Origin: Planctomycetota bacterium
GTDB lineage: Bacteria > Planctomycetota > Planctomycetia > Pirellulales > Pirellulaceae
NCBI GenBank assembly: GCA_024277285.1
Contig: JAJRVM010000151.1
Coordinates: 1-57,320, forward strand
Direction of reading: 5' to 3'
DNA: 57,320 nt
Shown here: piece after piece, positions 7,638 to 16,860 of the stretch
How the letters are laid out: each line of letters begins with the position of its first letter
Numbering within the stretch: position 1 is the stretch's first letter
Position numbers and translations under genes: made by a program
The notes under the pieces: model-generated
What the model saw: only the letters and a program-made list of their open reading frames with translations
What the model was told of the DNA's origin: nothing
Databases searched by the model: none

Positions 7638-10284
7638 CGTTGCTTCGCACATTCCATACAACTCGCCGTCCGGGGCGGTTCCCAGATGGTCGCCCACCAC
7701 GGCCGTGGTACGTCATGGGGCCACGGCGCTGGCCGTTAGCGTGCTGGCGTTCGTTTACGCCGCCGCGACCAGCGTGGTTGCGCAAGGGCCGACCGACAAT
7801 CAAAGGATGGAACAGTTCCTGGCGCGACTGGGACTACCGGAACTGCAGATCACTCATCTCGAACAGTCGCTTGCCAGTCCTACCGACCGCCAGCAAGACC
7901 AACAACAGGCACGCAAACTGGCCGATTTATACGCCGAGCGGCTCATGGCCCACTCGGACGACAAACCTCGTTACCAGGATACGCTGCAACGCATCACCGC
8001 ACTGTTAGAAAAACACCCGCAAGCAAACACGACAGCCTTGCAAGTCATGCTGCTGCAGGCGGATTACAACCGTGCCGAGTCATTGATCGCGAGTTGGATC
8101 AGCGAACCCCAGGAGACGGCCCCACGTGACGAGGCGCGGGACATTCTCATCCGGATCACTCCCCAGCTGGTCGCGCATCAAACAGAACTCAACAAGACCG
8201 TAGAAGCATTATTTACGCAAATGGACGAACTGCCTGACGGCGACCTGTTACAGACCAAGGAACTGGAGCTCCGCCGCGTGCAAGGAATCGCAGCGCGCGC
8301 CACCTATTTCGCGGCTTGGTCCAACTATTACCTGGGGTTGGTCACCGGCGCCACGTCGGGCGCCGAACCCTACCGGCAAGCACGCACCATCTTCCTTCAC
8401 TTGCTCGGCTTCGATGACCAATTGCCGGATGATGTGGAAGCAAAGTGGTTAGGCCTCGAGTCGATTTGGCGTGCGCGGGCGGTCATCGGGCTCGGCTTGA
8501 GCTTGGCCGCCTGTGGCGATCTGGACGCGAGCGAGCGGTGCTTTGAATTGCTTGGCGATACCAGCGTCCCCCCCGAGATCAAGGAACAGGCGCCCTATTG
8601 GTACGTTCGTGCACTATTGAACGCCGGGCAGCGGGAACGCGCCGCAAAGTATGCACGGCAGAAGATCAACTATTTCCAGCCACCTCCCACGCAAGGCAAA
8701 GTGAGTCTCTGCGTGGCACTGGTGCGCGCCGGCTTCGGCGCCGAGACAACGGCGCGGAACCAGCAACTGCGCCAACTTGGCGACCTCGGGCTCAACGGAC
8801 TGGCTCGACTCGGGCAGCTGAGCGCCATCAACACGCTGATCGAGAAATTCAAGATCAAGCCGGACGCCAACTCGGGATTCGTGCTCCTCTGGGCCGCTGG
8901 ACAACAGCAGTTTGCTGCCGCAGAAAAGTCGAAACAGGCGGCTGACTATCAAACGGCTGCCAATACGCTCCTCAAAGCAACGAAGTCGCCCGATGCCAAG
9001 CGACTCGCTGGCCCCGCCGCGCGCAGTCGCTATACGCTCGGCTGGTGCTACTACCGACTCAACCAATTTGAACAGGCGGCCCGCGAGTTCTCTAACGCTT
9101 TTCCCGGCCTGCACGAAAGCAAGGATAGCCTGGCTGTCGAGTCAGCTTGGATGGCATTCGCGGCATATCGAAAACTGGCCGAATCGGAACCTCGTTTCGC
9201 AACCGCAGCAGCTGATGCGGAGAAACGTCTACAGCGAAACTTCCCGAAGCACGCCTACGCGCAGCGGGCGAGTTACGAGATGACAAAACTGCTTGAGAAG
9301 AGTGATCCTGACGCCATGATCAAACAGCTCGAGTCCATCGCACCGGACGACAAGAACTACGCCATGGCACGGTACGATCTCTGCCTGTTGTTGTACAGGC
9401 TGTGGACAGCCGAGCGTGGTGATCGCCAGAAGGGAACCGCGCGACTCGAGGCCTTGCGCCAGGCCGTGCGCACGTATCTCAGTGCGACGGACGATCATGC
9501 CGACTCCAAGCGATCCTTGAAAGCATGTCTGCTGGTTGCCAATGCAGCCCTTCATCAAACTCCCCCACAGCCCGATACGGCCAAAACGGTGTTAGCCCAG
9601 GCAGCGCAATTCGTGTCACAACTGCCCGATGCGGACCCACAAGTCGTTGAATACCACTACCGGCTATTGGAACTGGCCGCCGCCGAAGGCAATACCGCTC
9701 AGCGCCAACAACGGGCGAAGTGGATCGCGGACCATGCCGACGGCTCGCCCTACGAACGTGCGGCATTGGTGATCGTCGCCAATGCGCTCGATCGGCAAGT
9801 CCGTTCAGCATCCGGCAGTGATCGAGAGACACTTAACCGGCAGGCCTACTCCGTCTATCAACGTTTGGCCGATCTACTTGACACGGGCGAGGGACAGCTG
9901 GCCGCGTCCAAGAATGCGCAAGTCGCGTTGTCCCGCTTGGCGCACTACGCGCTCGAGGTGGGGCAACCGGCCGAAGCAGCGGCGTTCTTGGACCGCCTGG
10001 TCAAGATCCGGCCACGTGACCGGCGTTATTTGCAACGCGCCGCCAAAGCCCACTCGCAAGTCGGCCAGTTTGCCCAGGCACTCCCCCATTGGCGCACGCT
10101 TCTCTCGGGACTCCCTTCGGGCAGCGAAGCGTGGTACGAAGCCAAGTACTATCAGCTTGAGGCACTGGCGCGCACCAATAAGGAGCGCGCTCGGAAAGTA
10201 TACAAGCAATTCAAGCTGCTTCATCCGAAACTGGGTGGCACCGCGTGGCAAACCAAGTTCACAAATCTGGCCAAGAACTGGTAA
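7621..10284 (+). CDS. Large exported TPR protein of the ExbB/ExbD operon
   Basis: An 887-residue protein with a signal or anchor segment near residues 36-58 (ALAVSVLAFVYAAATSVVA), followed by about 800 residues of alanine-rich paired helices with repeated TPR signatures, for example 'RYTLGWCYYRLNQFEQAAREF' near residue 470. It overlaps the second exbD by 17 bp. In Tol-Pal systems a TPR protein (CpoB/YbgF) binds TolA in the periplasm. By position this could play a similar linker role, but it is far larger and no TolA, TolB or Pal gene is nearby. No catalytic motif is seen. Confidence 0.88.
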   Translation: MSLSTDVASHIPYNSPSGAVPRWSPTTAVVRHGATALAVSVLAFVYAAATSVVAQGPTDNQRMEQFLARLGLPELQITHLEQSLASPTDRQQDQQQARKLADLYAERLMAHSDDKPRYQDTLQRITALLEKHPQANTTALQVMLLQADYNRAESLIASWISEPQETAPRDEARDILIRITPQLVAHQTELNKTVEALFTQMDELPDGDLLQTKELELRRVQGIAARATYFAAWSNYYLGLVTGATSGAEPYRQARTIFLHLLGFDDQLPDDVEAKWLGLESIWRARAVIGLGLSLAACGDLDASERCFELLGDTSVPPEIKEQAPYWYVRALLNAGQRERAAKYARQKINYFQPPPTQGKVSLCVALVRAGFGAETTARNQQLRQLGDLGLNGLARLGQLSAINTLIEKFKIKPDANSGFVLLWAAGQQQFAAAEKSKQAADYQTAANTLLKATKSPDAKRLAGPAARSRYTLGWCYYRLNQFEQAAREFSNAFPGLHESKDSLAVESAWMAFAAYRKLAESEPRFATAAADAEKRLQRNFPKHAYAQRASYEMTKLLEKSDPDAMIKQLESIAPDDKNYAMARYDLCLLLYRLWTAERGDRQKGTARLEALRQAVRTYLSATDDHADSKRSLKACLLVANAALHQTPPQPDTAKTVLAQAAQFVSQLPDADPQVVEYHYRLLELAAAEGNTAQRQQRAKWIADHADGSPYERAALVIVANALDRQVRSASGSDRETLNRQAYSVYQRLADLLDTGEGQLAASKNAQVALSRLAHYALEVGQPAEAAAFLDRLVKIRPRDRRYLQRAAKAHSQVGQFAQALPHWRTLLSGLPSGSEAWYEAKYYQLEALARTNKERARKVYKQFKLLHPKLGGTAWQTKFTNLAKNW

Positions 10285-10383
10285 GATGGCGTTGGCAAGT
10301 ATCGCTTGGGGATCGACAAAGCAAACGCAGTCCTTTTCTGACAACACCTCGAGAAAAACGACCCGGCACGCGAGTAGCAAGAA

Positions 10384-13300
10384 ATGGCAACCAAGGGTTC
10401 CTCTGAGGACGATCTCAATGTGGCAAATGAACGTGCCGTTCGCGCGTTTCTGGAGCACGCCGCGCCGATCATTCTCGAGTCCCGCGTGCTTGAGGGTGAC
10501 CGTTTCGAAGCCGTCTGTACGATGGCCGACCAACTTGGGTTGACTCGCGACCAACTGGCTTGCGAACTCCGCTTGCTGGAACAACGCGGCGTGATCGCCA
10601 GCGCGCCGTGGGAGCAATTGGACGAAGTGGCGGGGGAATCGCGCCAAGCAAGAAACATAGCCCAAACCAAAGCGGCCGAAGTCAACGCAGTACCTCGAAA
10701 GTCGACCGCAGAAGACCAACTCGAACCTGATCCCGAAGGAGTGCCAGCGGTTCCCCGGCCGGCGGCCACGGCGGCGCCCAAACTCCCCTCGACAAAACCG
10801 CCCGGCATGCCGCCTCCACCCGATCAGGTAAACATATCGACTTCTGCCTCGGCCATCGACGCGTTAAGAAACCGGACACTGAAACTCATCGCGAAACACG
10901 GCACGCTCAGTCGCGGCGTGCGGCGCAAGCTCGAAAAGGCGGGCAAACACGCGGGGCTCTCCAAGACGCAAATCGCAGCGGTGCTCGACGCGGCGTTGGA
11001 ATCGTCCAAGGACCAGAAAGCAGGTTCCGGACCACCGGTGCATGCGGCGGCCCCCTCTTCACCCACGGCGCCGGCACCGGGTGCGCTGTCTCCGTCCGAG
11101 TCCTTTCGGCGCTGGATCGATCAAAAACTATCGGGATACGCTTCGCCGATTCTAGGTACTGATGACGAGCAGGGCTTGGTAGGCGTTGGCATGCACCGCT
11201 ACCACCTGGCGCAAGTACTGTCCAAACATGTCGTACGCGACGTGGCCACCGAACGCGGGATTCGCTTGGAACGCGACCTGAAAGATGCTTCCTGCAACTC
11301 GACCATCGCCACATCGACGCAAGCGTCGGCGGACGACGAAAAACTGCAACAGTTCTTTGAACGTGTCGCTCCGATCCTGACGCAACATCGCGGGATCAAT
11401 GCCAAGAGTCGTGTCATGATGAACGCCGTTGCCCAACGCCTCGGGTTGACGGAATCGGAACTCGAACGTGCCTTGGCAACACTGCAACGTGCGGCGGGCG
11501 ACCGTCAAGAGGAGGATCCCAGGCAAATGGAGCGGCGTGAGTCGTTTCGTGCCTATCTGCGCCGAGCCGTGGCACAACTCCCGAACGGCATCATCACGTT
11601 CAAGACGGAATTGCGATTACAACAGGCAGGCGAGCATTTTCACGGCGTCGCGCCACAGTGGATCAAGCCAACGATCAACGAAGTGGCCGCAGAGATAGGT
11701 GCCCGCTTCATCTCCAAAGAACAAGCGATCGAACACGTTACCGATCTGGTCGAGGACCAACTGAGTGACCGTCCGATCATCGACAGTACGACACGTGCCA
11801 GGATCTACACCGAAGGGACGCGATGGGGCCTCGACCCCATGGACGTGGATGTCATACTGCGTGATCGAACCGAGGCTTTGCGCCAGCAATTGGCAGCCGA
11901 TCGGCGGCGTTCTCGTTGGGTTATTAACTTCGTCATCGGTGGATTGGCGGTCGCCGGTACTGTCGTGATCGTGTTGCTCCTGCTGCGCCCCATCGTCAGC
12001 AAACCACCATCCAGGTCTCCATCACGGAAGACGGCACAAGAGCTCTCCGTGTCCAAACATCTGAGCGGCCTGCCTTGGTGGGATGACAAGCTGCGTATCG
12101 CGGTCGCGCGGTTACGCATCACGCGACCCGATTTGCGCCCAGTGCTCAATGACGTGGCGTCCAAGAAAGAGAGCACGCGCGGCGCGGCGTATGGCAGACT
12201 AGTCCGGCAATTCACTCGGCAAATGCCTCGTCACAAACAGCGCGACGACATGCGTCAGCTCGTAGCTTCACTCTACGCGCGGGAATCATCCGATACCGCA
12301 GCGCGCGTGTTGGGCGAAGCAATACTCGCGTCTTGCGCCACTCTCGACAAGAAGCTGCCCGCAAAACCGGAATCGATCGACGCCATGTTCTGGGGCTGTC
12401 GTACGGCGGCGGCCATGTTGACACACACCGACACTCCCGTGTTGCGGCGCAACAGACTGAAGGAACAACTTGATGCGGCCACTTTGGCCAATGGCGACCC
12501 GCTTCTTGAAACAGCCGCACTGCAGCGTTTTTACGATGAAGCGCTAACGCGACGCCTCTTTCAGCGTTTGACTCGGTCGGCTGCGGATGACCTGGATCAC
12601 GTCGGAAGACTCTACGGAGCCATACAATCACGGGCTCAGGATAGCGTCGACGGTGCCGTCCTTGACCAACTTGACGTCGATTTTCTCGCGACGTTCTTGC
12701 CGGCAGCCAATGACAAATGGGACCGTTATGGCGATGCGATTCGCCGCGTTTCGCAATCCTCCGATCCGAGTACCGTAATCAAGCTCTTGAATATCTATCG
12801 CCGCGCGACCGACGATCAATTGCGCTACTATCTGGCAAGCCTCTTCTTTGACCGGCTCGGCGCAGCACCTGGTACGCTCACGGAAACAGAGATGATCGAC
12901 GGCATCCGCGAATCGCTCGGCGTCGCCTCGAAACAGCGCGACCAACGACGTTGGAAACTGCTGGCCACCACCGTTGACGATCTCCTGAGTCGCAAGCATG
13001 TTGATCGGACGAATCCGGACGTACTGTTGCAGGAGACCATCGAACTGGCACACGCCGCCACGCTGGCATGCGCGTTGACGCGTGGGAAAGCAGGCGCGCC
13101 GACGTTTGATGAAATGCAACTCAAGGGACCGCCGAAACTCGCCATCGCCACCGGGCCGTGGGCCACATCGACACCCACAAAGTACTCCTCGACTTATCCC
13201 GTTACCGGCAAGACGGTGCTGGAGAACACCATTAACGCCCTCGATAACGCGGGCTCAAGTTCGGGGTCAACTGGGAGACGAACCGAGCTGTTGCGGATGA

Positions 13301-14115
13301 TCGCGAACCAGACCGACAGCGTGCGCGATATCGACTTGCGCGCCGGCCAGCAACTGGCTGAATACTTGGTACGCTTCAAGCCGGACGACCAGGAACATGA
13401 AAAGATGCTTGAGTACGCTCAGCGGATTGGGCGCTGGAATGCCGTGCGACTTGGGCTGGCCGACCAGCTGATGAAAGTCGCTGGGCGCGACACTCAGCTG
13501 CGACAACTCCTGGCGAAGATCGTACCTGGCAAGATCACGCTCACCACGCAAGCGGATCGCGACAAGATGCGCCGTCAATTGCTCAACCTGGCATTGAATT
13601 CCTTTTCGGAGACGCCCGACACGGATGACCCACGACTGCGCGTTTTCGACGACGCTAGCAAGACTCTGCTGGACCTCTACGCAGGCCAGGCCAAGCTGTT
13701 AGGTATCCCTGCCGAAAGCTATTCGGCCGCGCGGCAACCCTCGGCAGTGGTGCTCACACTGATCAATCATGCTTCCACGCAGTTGAGTGGCACGAAGCTT
13801 GAAGGAACCGATCGCGAACGGCTCGACGCGCTCCCCTACCGGCTAAGAGCAGCTGATTTCGTTGCCGAAAACGATATGCAGTACACGGCCATCTTGCAGC
13901 AGTTGTGGCTCGATCTGCTGGCCATCCAATTGCCTCAACAGTTCCCGGACAAAGCGGAACCGATTCGCACGATCCGCAAGGCGTCGATCGCTCGTTCCAA
14001 AGAGGAACCGCGCGTGTACGAACAATTGCGTGATCTGCAAACAGACATGCTGCGGATCTGGATGGAGGCACGCCCGGCTCCGGATGAGTTCTCTTTGGAT
14101 GAAATGGGCGAGTAG
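10384..14115 (+). CDS. 1243-residue single-pass protein with about six N-terminal helical modules
   Basis: I do not recognise a named family. Seen directly: one strong membrane helix at residues 513-536, preceded by RRRSRW, so the first half should be cytoplasmic and the last ~700 residues periplasmic. The N-terminal half contains recurring ~50-residue modules with a pattern of Phe/Leu helix, a central turn, 'A..LGL', then an Leu-rich helix, at about 13-70, 158-206, 238-305, 317-370, 386-445 and 449-502. Residues 16-70 and 320-370 are clearly similar. Pro/Ala/Ser-rich linkers join them. The C-terminal half is helical, with no catalytic motif visible. It lies 99 bp after the TPR gene, and its TAG stop directly abuts the ATG of the zinc-ribbon gene. 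Role in the ExbB/ExbD machine is inferred from position only. Confidence 0.9.
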   Translation: MATKGSSEDDLNVANERAVRAFLEHAAPIILESRVLEGDRFEAVCTMADQLGLTRDQLACELRLLEQRGVIASAPWEQLDEVAGESRQARNIAQTKAAEVNAVPRKSTAEDQLEPDPEGVPAVPRPAATAAPKLPSTKPPGMPPPPDQVNISTSASAIDALRNRTLKLIAKHGTLSRGVRRKLEKAGKHAGLSKTQIAAVLDAALESSKDQKAGSGPPVHAAAPSSPTAPAPGALSPSESFRRWIDQKLSGYASPILGTDDEQGLVGVGMHRYHLAQVLSKHVVRDVATERGIRLERDLKDASCNSTIATSTQASADDEKLQQFFERVAPILTQHRGINAKSRVMMNAVAQRLGLTESELERALATLQRAAGDRQEEDPRQMERRESFRAYLRRAVAQLPNGIITFKTELRLQQAGEHFHGVAPQWIKPTINEVAAEIGARFISKEQAIEHVTDLVEDQLSDRPIIDSTTRARIYTEGTRWGLDPMDVDVILRDRTEALRQQLAADRRRSRWVINFVIGGLAVAGTVVIVLLLLRPIVSKPPSRSPSRKTAQELSVSKHLSGLPWWDDKLRIAVARLRITRPDLRPVLNDVASKKESTRGAAYGRLVRQFTRQMPRHKQRDDMRQLVASLYARESSDTAARVLGEAILASCATLDKKLPAKPESIDAMFWGCRTAAAMLTHTDTPVLRRNRLKEQLDAATLANGDPLLETAALQRFYDEALTRRLFQRLTRSAADDLDHVGRLYGAIQSRAQDSVDGAVLDQLDVDFLATFLPAANDKWDRYGDAIRRVSQSSDPSTVIKLLNIYRRATDDQLRYYLASLFFDRLGAAPGTLTETEMIDGIRESLGVASKQRDQRRWKLLATTVDDLLSRKHVDRTNPDVLLQETIELAHAATLACALTRGKAGAPTFDEMQLKGPPKLAIATGPWATSTPTKYSSTYPVTGKTVLENTINALDNAGSSSGSTGRRTELLRMIANQTDSVRDIDLRAGQQLAEYLVRFKPDDQEHEKMLEYAQRIGRWNAVRLGLADQLMKVAGRDTQLRQLLAKIVPGKITLTTQADRDKMRRQLLNLALNSFSETPDTDDPRLRVFDDASKTLLDLYAGQAKLLGIPAESYSAARQPSAVVLTLINHASTQLSGTKLEGTDRERLDALPYRLRAADFVAENDMQYTAILQQLWLDLLAIQLPQQFPDKAEPIRTIRKASIARSKEEPRVYEQLRDLQTDMLRIWMEARPAPDEFSLDEMGE

Positions 14116-15198
14116 ATGTTGAACAATAGTACGTCCCATCGAAAACAACGCCGAATCGCGCTTCGCTTGTTGCTGGGTGTCTTGCTCTGGCTGACCGCGC
14201 ACAAAGCAGGGGCGGTCATCATCTTCCTCAAAGGGCAAGACCAACCGGTTCGCGGCTATCTGTTGCGACAAAACGAACGCGTTGTTGTGATTGACCAGCT
14301 ACTACCCGACGACACGACCAAGGAGCGGACGATCTCGCGTTCTGATATCGACGATATGATTCAGACCGTTTCCGCAGAACGCCTCGAGGCTTTGCGGCCC
14401 GACGCTCCGGACAAGTACCGTGAATACGCGGAAGAACTGGCAGAAAAAGGCAAGGATCCCGACGCGCGCGTCGCCGCGATCCGGTTGTTCCTGATCGCCG
14501 CCGACCTTGCCCCCGACCGACTAGGACGCAGTTGCCTGCTGGGGATGGTCCCATTGGCGCGCAATGTTAACGAGCAACGCCGGTTTCGCGCCATGGCCTA
14601 TCTGCTCGACCCCAAGCATAACCCGAACTTACTGCGAATCCCCCTCCCGACCGCGACACCGAAGCATACCGCTGATCCACATCAAGCGGAGTTCATGTTG
14701 CGTGCATTGCGGTTGCTGCGGCAAGGCAAGGGCCGTGAAGCACTTGTCCAAGCGCGGCGAATCAAGATGAAAGAACGGTTGCCTTCACTCACCGATACCA
14801 TCACGTTCGCCGAATTCGAAAGAGCGTGCGCGCCGACGTGCCCCTATTGCAAGCGTGGTCGAGTGACGTGCCCCGAGTGCAACGGCAAAAAGTTCGTGCT
14901 GGAGAAATCGTGTGCCACCTGCCGTGCGCGTGGCGATATCGCCTGCCCACACTGCGGCGGCGATTATCGTAACAACCGACTCCCCCCTTCCCTGCTCAAG
15001 CGAATCGTCCGACTGGAGCTCCAGTGGCTGCCGGCTGCGGAACCACTCGCCGACGCCCCGCGTCCCACGCGAACATCGTGGTCACTGAGCGTCCAACGGA
15101 ATCAATCCGCGCCGCTCCCACCTCTGACCCTCGAGACGGTAACGGAGTTCGACCCGCGCGAAAACGTGTTTCAGGATGGGAAATGGACATCGCAATAG
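14116..15198 (+). CDS. Exported protein with four CxxC zinc-ribbon motifs
   Basis: A 360-residue protein starting immediately after the previous stop. A basic N-terminus and hydrophobic stretch (about residues 14-36) form a signal peptide or anchor. A beta-rich module follows (FLKGQDQPVRGYLLRQNE), then helices. At about 237-282 there is a cluster reading CPYC, CPEC, CATC and CPHC, the spacing and Gly content of a DnaJ-type cysteine-rich zinc domain. Such domains usually act in the cytoplasm on thiols or unfolded proteins, so one on an apparently exported protein is unusual. It is the last gene of the operon; 97 bp later a gene runs the other way. Confidence 0.85.
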   Translation: MLNNSTSHRKQRRIALRLLLGVLLWLTAHKAGAVIIFLKGQDQPVRGYLLRQNERVVVIDQLLPDDTTKERTISRSDIDDMIQTVSAERLEALRPDAPDKYREYAEELAEKGKDPDARVAAIRLFLIAADLAPDRLGRSCLLGMVPLARNVNEQRRFRAMAYLLDPKHNPNLLRIPLPTATPKHTADPHQAEFMLRALRLLRQGKGREALVQARRIKMKERLPSLTDTITFAEFERACAPTCPYCKRGRVTCPECNGKKFVLEKSCATCRARGDIACPHCGGDYRNNRLPPSLLKRIVRLELQWLPAAEPLADAPRPTRTSWSLSVQRNQSAPLPPLTLETVTEFDPRENVFQDGKWTSQ

Positions 15199-15294
15199 CG
15201 TTACCCCGACGCGCGCCGAAACCATACAAGAGAAGAAAGCTACACCATCACGATTACGCGCAGCAAGGGTGAATAGGGGCAGACGAGGACAAGG

Positions 15295-16185
15295 TCACTC
15301 GCGCCGCGTCTCGAGTGAACGCGCACTCGCGTCCAGGCTGGGATCCAGGAAACTGTTCTTGGCATTCGCTTCAAACCGTTTGCTGCCGACGCGTTTGATG
15401 GCACCGTCATCAACCTTTTGAAGTGGCGTGTAGCGCGGGTGATGGTGCTCTTTGTACGGGTCGTTGCGCGCGGAATTGTAACAGCAAATCAGGACCCATC
15501 GCGGCTTGTCGGAGCGGTTTTGATCCGATCGGTGCAGCGTGTTGCCGTGAAAGAAGACCGCATCGCCAGCTTCCATTTCGACGTAAACCAACTCGAGCCG
15601 CTCTAGCGCCACGTTGACACGTTCGATATCCGCTCCCGCTTGGTCGCCAGTCAGCACGTGGTCGATCCGCCCCATCCGATGCGAACCGCGAATGACTTGC
15701 AAGCAACCGTTTTCGCGTGTGGCCGGATCAACGGCAATCATCACGCTGGCCATGTCGGGAAACAGGCAACCATTCTGGTACCAGTACCCATAGTCCTGGT
15801 GCCACGCCCAGGCGCCCCCCACACGGGGTTCCTTCATGTTCATTTTCGAATGGTAATGGTACACCTCGCCGCCCAGCACCTGCTGCATCGCATCGACCAA
15901 TCGAGGCCCACGCGCGAACATGCCGTAGATGTCATCACCAGGGTGATTCCAGAGAGTTAACCGAGTCACACCGCCTTCACCATCGTTCCGCTCGACCGCG
16001 TGTTCGTCCAGCGCCTTGTCTTCCCGCGCGGCACGACTCAACAATGCCATCTCCTCAGTATCGTACAGCCCGCGCGCGATGTAATAACCGTCCTCATGAA
16101 ATTTCCGTACCTGCGCCGCCGAGAGTGGGCCATTCGGCATGGCGTTAACCAAAGAGACGCTATCGGGACGGGGAGTTTGGGACAT
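15295..16185 (-). CDS. Phytanoyl-CoA dioxygenase family protein
   Basis: A 296-residue Fe(II)/2-oxoglutarate-dependent oxygenase of the PhyH type. The start at 16185 is chosen because it follows an AAGAAG site and removes a 41-residue upstream extension with no family similarity. The fold markers are visible: the HQD facial-triad start in AWAWHQDYGYWYQNG, a cupin-core segment GCLQVIRGSHRMGRIDH, and the distal His and 2-oxoglutarate Arg region FFHGNTLHRSDQNRSDKPRW. Planctomycete genomes carry many such genes with unknown small-molecule substrates. It is monocistronic here, and the substrate cannot be told from sequence. Confidence 0.92.
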   Translation of the reverse strand: MSQTPRPDSVSLVNAMPNGPLSAAQVRKFHEDGYYIARGLYDTEEMALLSRAAREDKALDEHAVERNDGEGGVTRLTLWNHPGDDIYGMFARGPRLVDAMQQVLGGEVYHYHSKMNMKEPRVGGAWAWHQDYGYWYQNGCLFPDMASVMIAVDPATRENGCLQVIRGSHRMGRIDHVLTGDQAGADIERVNVALERLELVYVEMEAGDAVFFHGNTLHRSDQNRSDKPRWVLICCYNSARNDPYKEHHHPRYTPLQKVDDGAIKRVGSKRFEANAKNSFLDPSLDASARSLETRRE

Positions 16186-16314
16186 TTCTTCTTGGACTCC
16201 TGACAGTGTCACCTCGGTGGCAACACCGATGATACCGGATAAAACCTGTGGGTCGCACCCCACAACAAATGCAGCCACACTTCGGTGACGCTCGCCGACG
16301 TTCCGCAAGCCAGG

Positions 16315-16402
16315 AACCTGTCACAAGACTCTCGACAGGCAATGCCAATACCACCAGTAAGACAATGCCACCAGTAAGACAATGCCACCAGCGAGACAGG
16401 TT
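16315..16402. repeat. AACCTGTC/GACAGGTT inverted repeat enclosing three 17-bp units
   Basis: The outer 8-bp arms AACCTGTC (16315-16322) and GACAGGTT (16395-16402) are exact inverse complements. Inside, 16346-16396 holds three near-identical 17-bp units of the form CAATRCCACCAGTAAGA. The left end GAACCTGTCACAA is shared with the element at 30467, so this may be a diverged copy of the same small mobile element. Confidence 0.5.
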
Positions 16403-16568
16403 TTGGCACAGGCTCTGCCCCAATGATCGCAACGTGCACCGAAAGACCGAACCGCGTCCATCGATTGCCAGCGACCGGCCGAACCGATGTCACGCCACCG
16501 CCGACAACCGCTGTCTTGTTGCCGAAAGCCGAACTTCTAAGCGATTGTAGCACAGTCGTGCCAAAATC

Positions 16569-16727
16569 GTACCTCAACTGGAGATCGGCATGTCGCGAGA
16601 CTCGCATCAACTCTTCTATTGTGGGTTAGGACATAACAACGCCATTTTCTGGAATCAGCCCGTGCTGGAACACTATCTTCGTGGCATCCAATTCGCGGCC
16701 GGGGATTTCGACGTGCCGACCAAGTGA
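16569..16727 (+). pseudogene. 3' remnant of a ThuA-like (trehalose-utilisation-type) gene
   Basis: An open frame ending in TGA at 16725-16727 codes LFYCGLGHNNAIFWNQ, then PVLEHYLRGIQFAAGDFD. This matches the C-terminal strand and helices of ThuA-like glutamine-amidotransferase-fold proteins that are abundant in Planctomycetes (pattern: VFYxSLGHxxxxFWNPxxLxHYLxGIQFALGD). A frame-internal ATG at 16590 would give only 45 residues, and a stop lies in frame at 16548-16550. The N-terminal ~80% of a normal gene is absent, so this is a decayed fragment. Recognition is by motif; a protein search would confirm it quickly. Confidence 0.7.
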
Positions 16728-16860
16728 GGCGAATTAGAAACGCGCAACACACGCCCCTCGGCAAAGCGTCGAGAGGTCGAGCGCGACACTTCCCGCGCCC
16801 AAGAATGCATACCCGCACGTATCCCAAGCGACGAGAACGAACCGTAACGGGGGACCACAT

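Larger units (their letters stand above)
16186..16860. other. Spacer with repeat cluster and ThuA remnant
   Basis: A 675-bp stretch with no intact gene. It contains a 17-bp triple repeat inside a short inverted repeat (16315-16402) and a 3' fragment of a ThuA-like gene on the plus strand (about 16569-16727), both listed separately. The remainder shows nothing recognisable. Confidence 0.65.
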
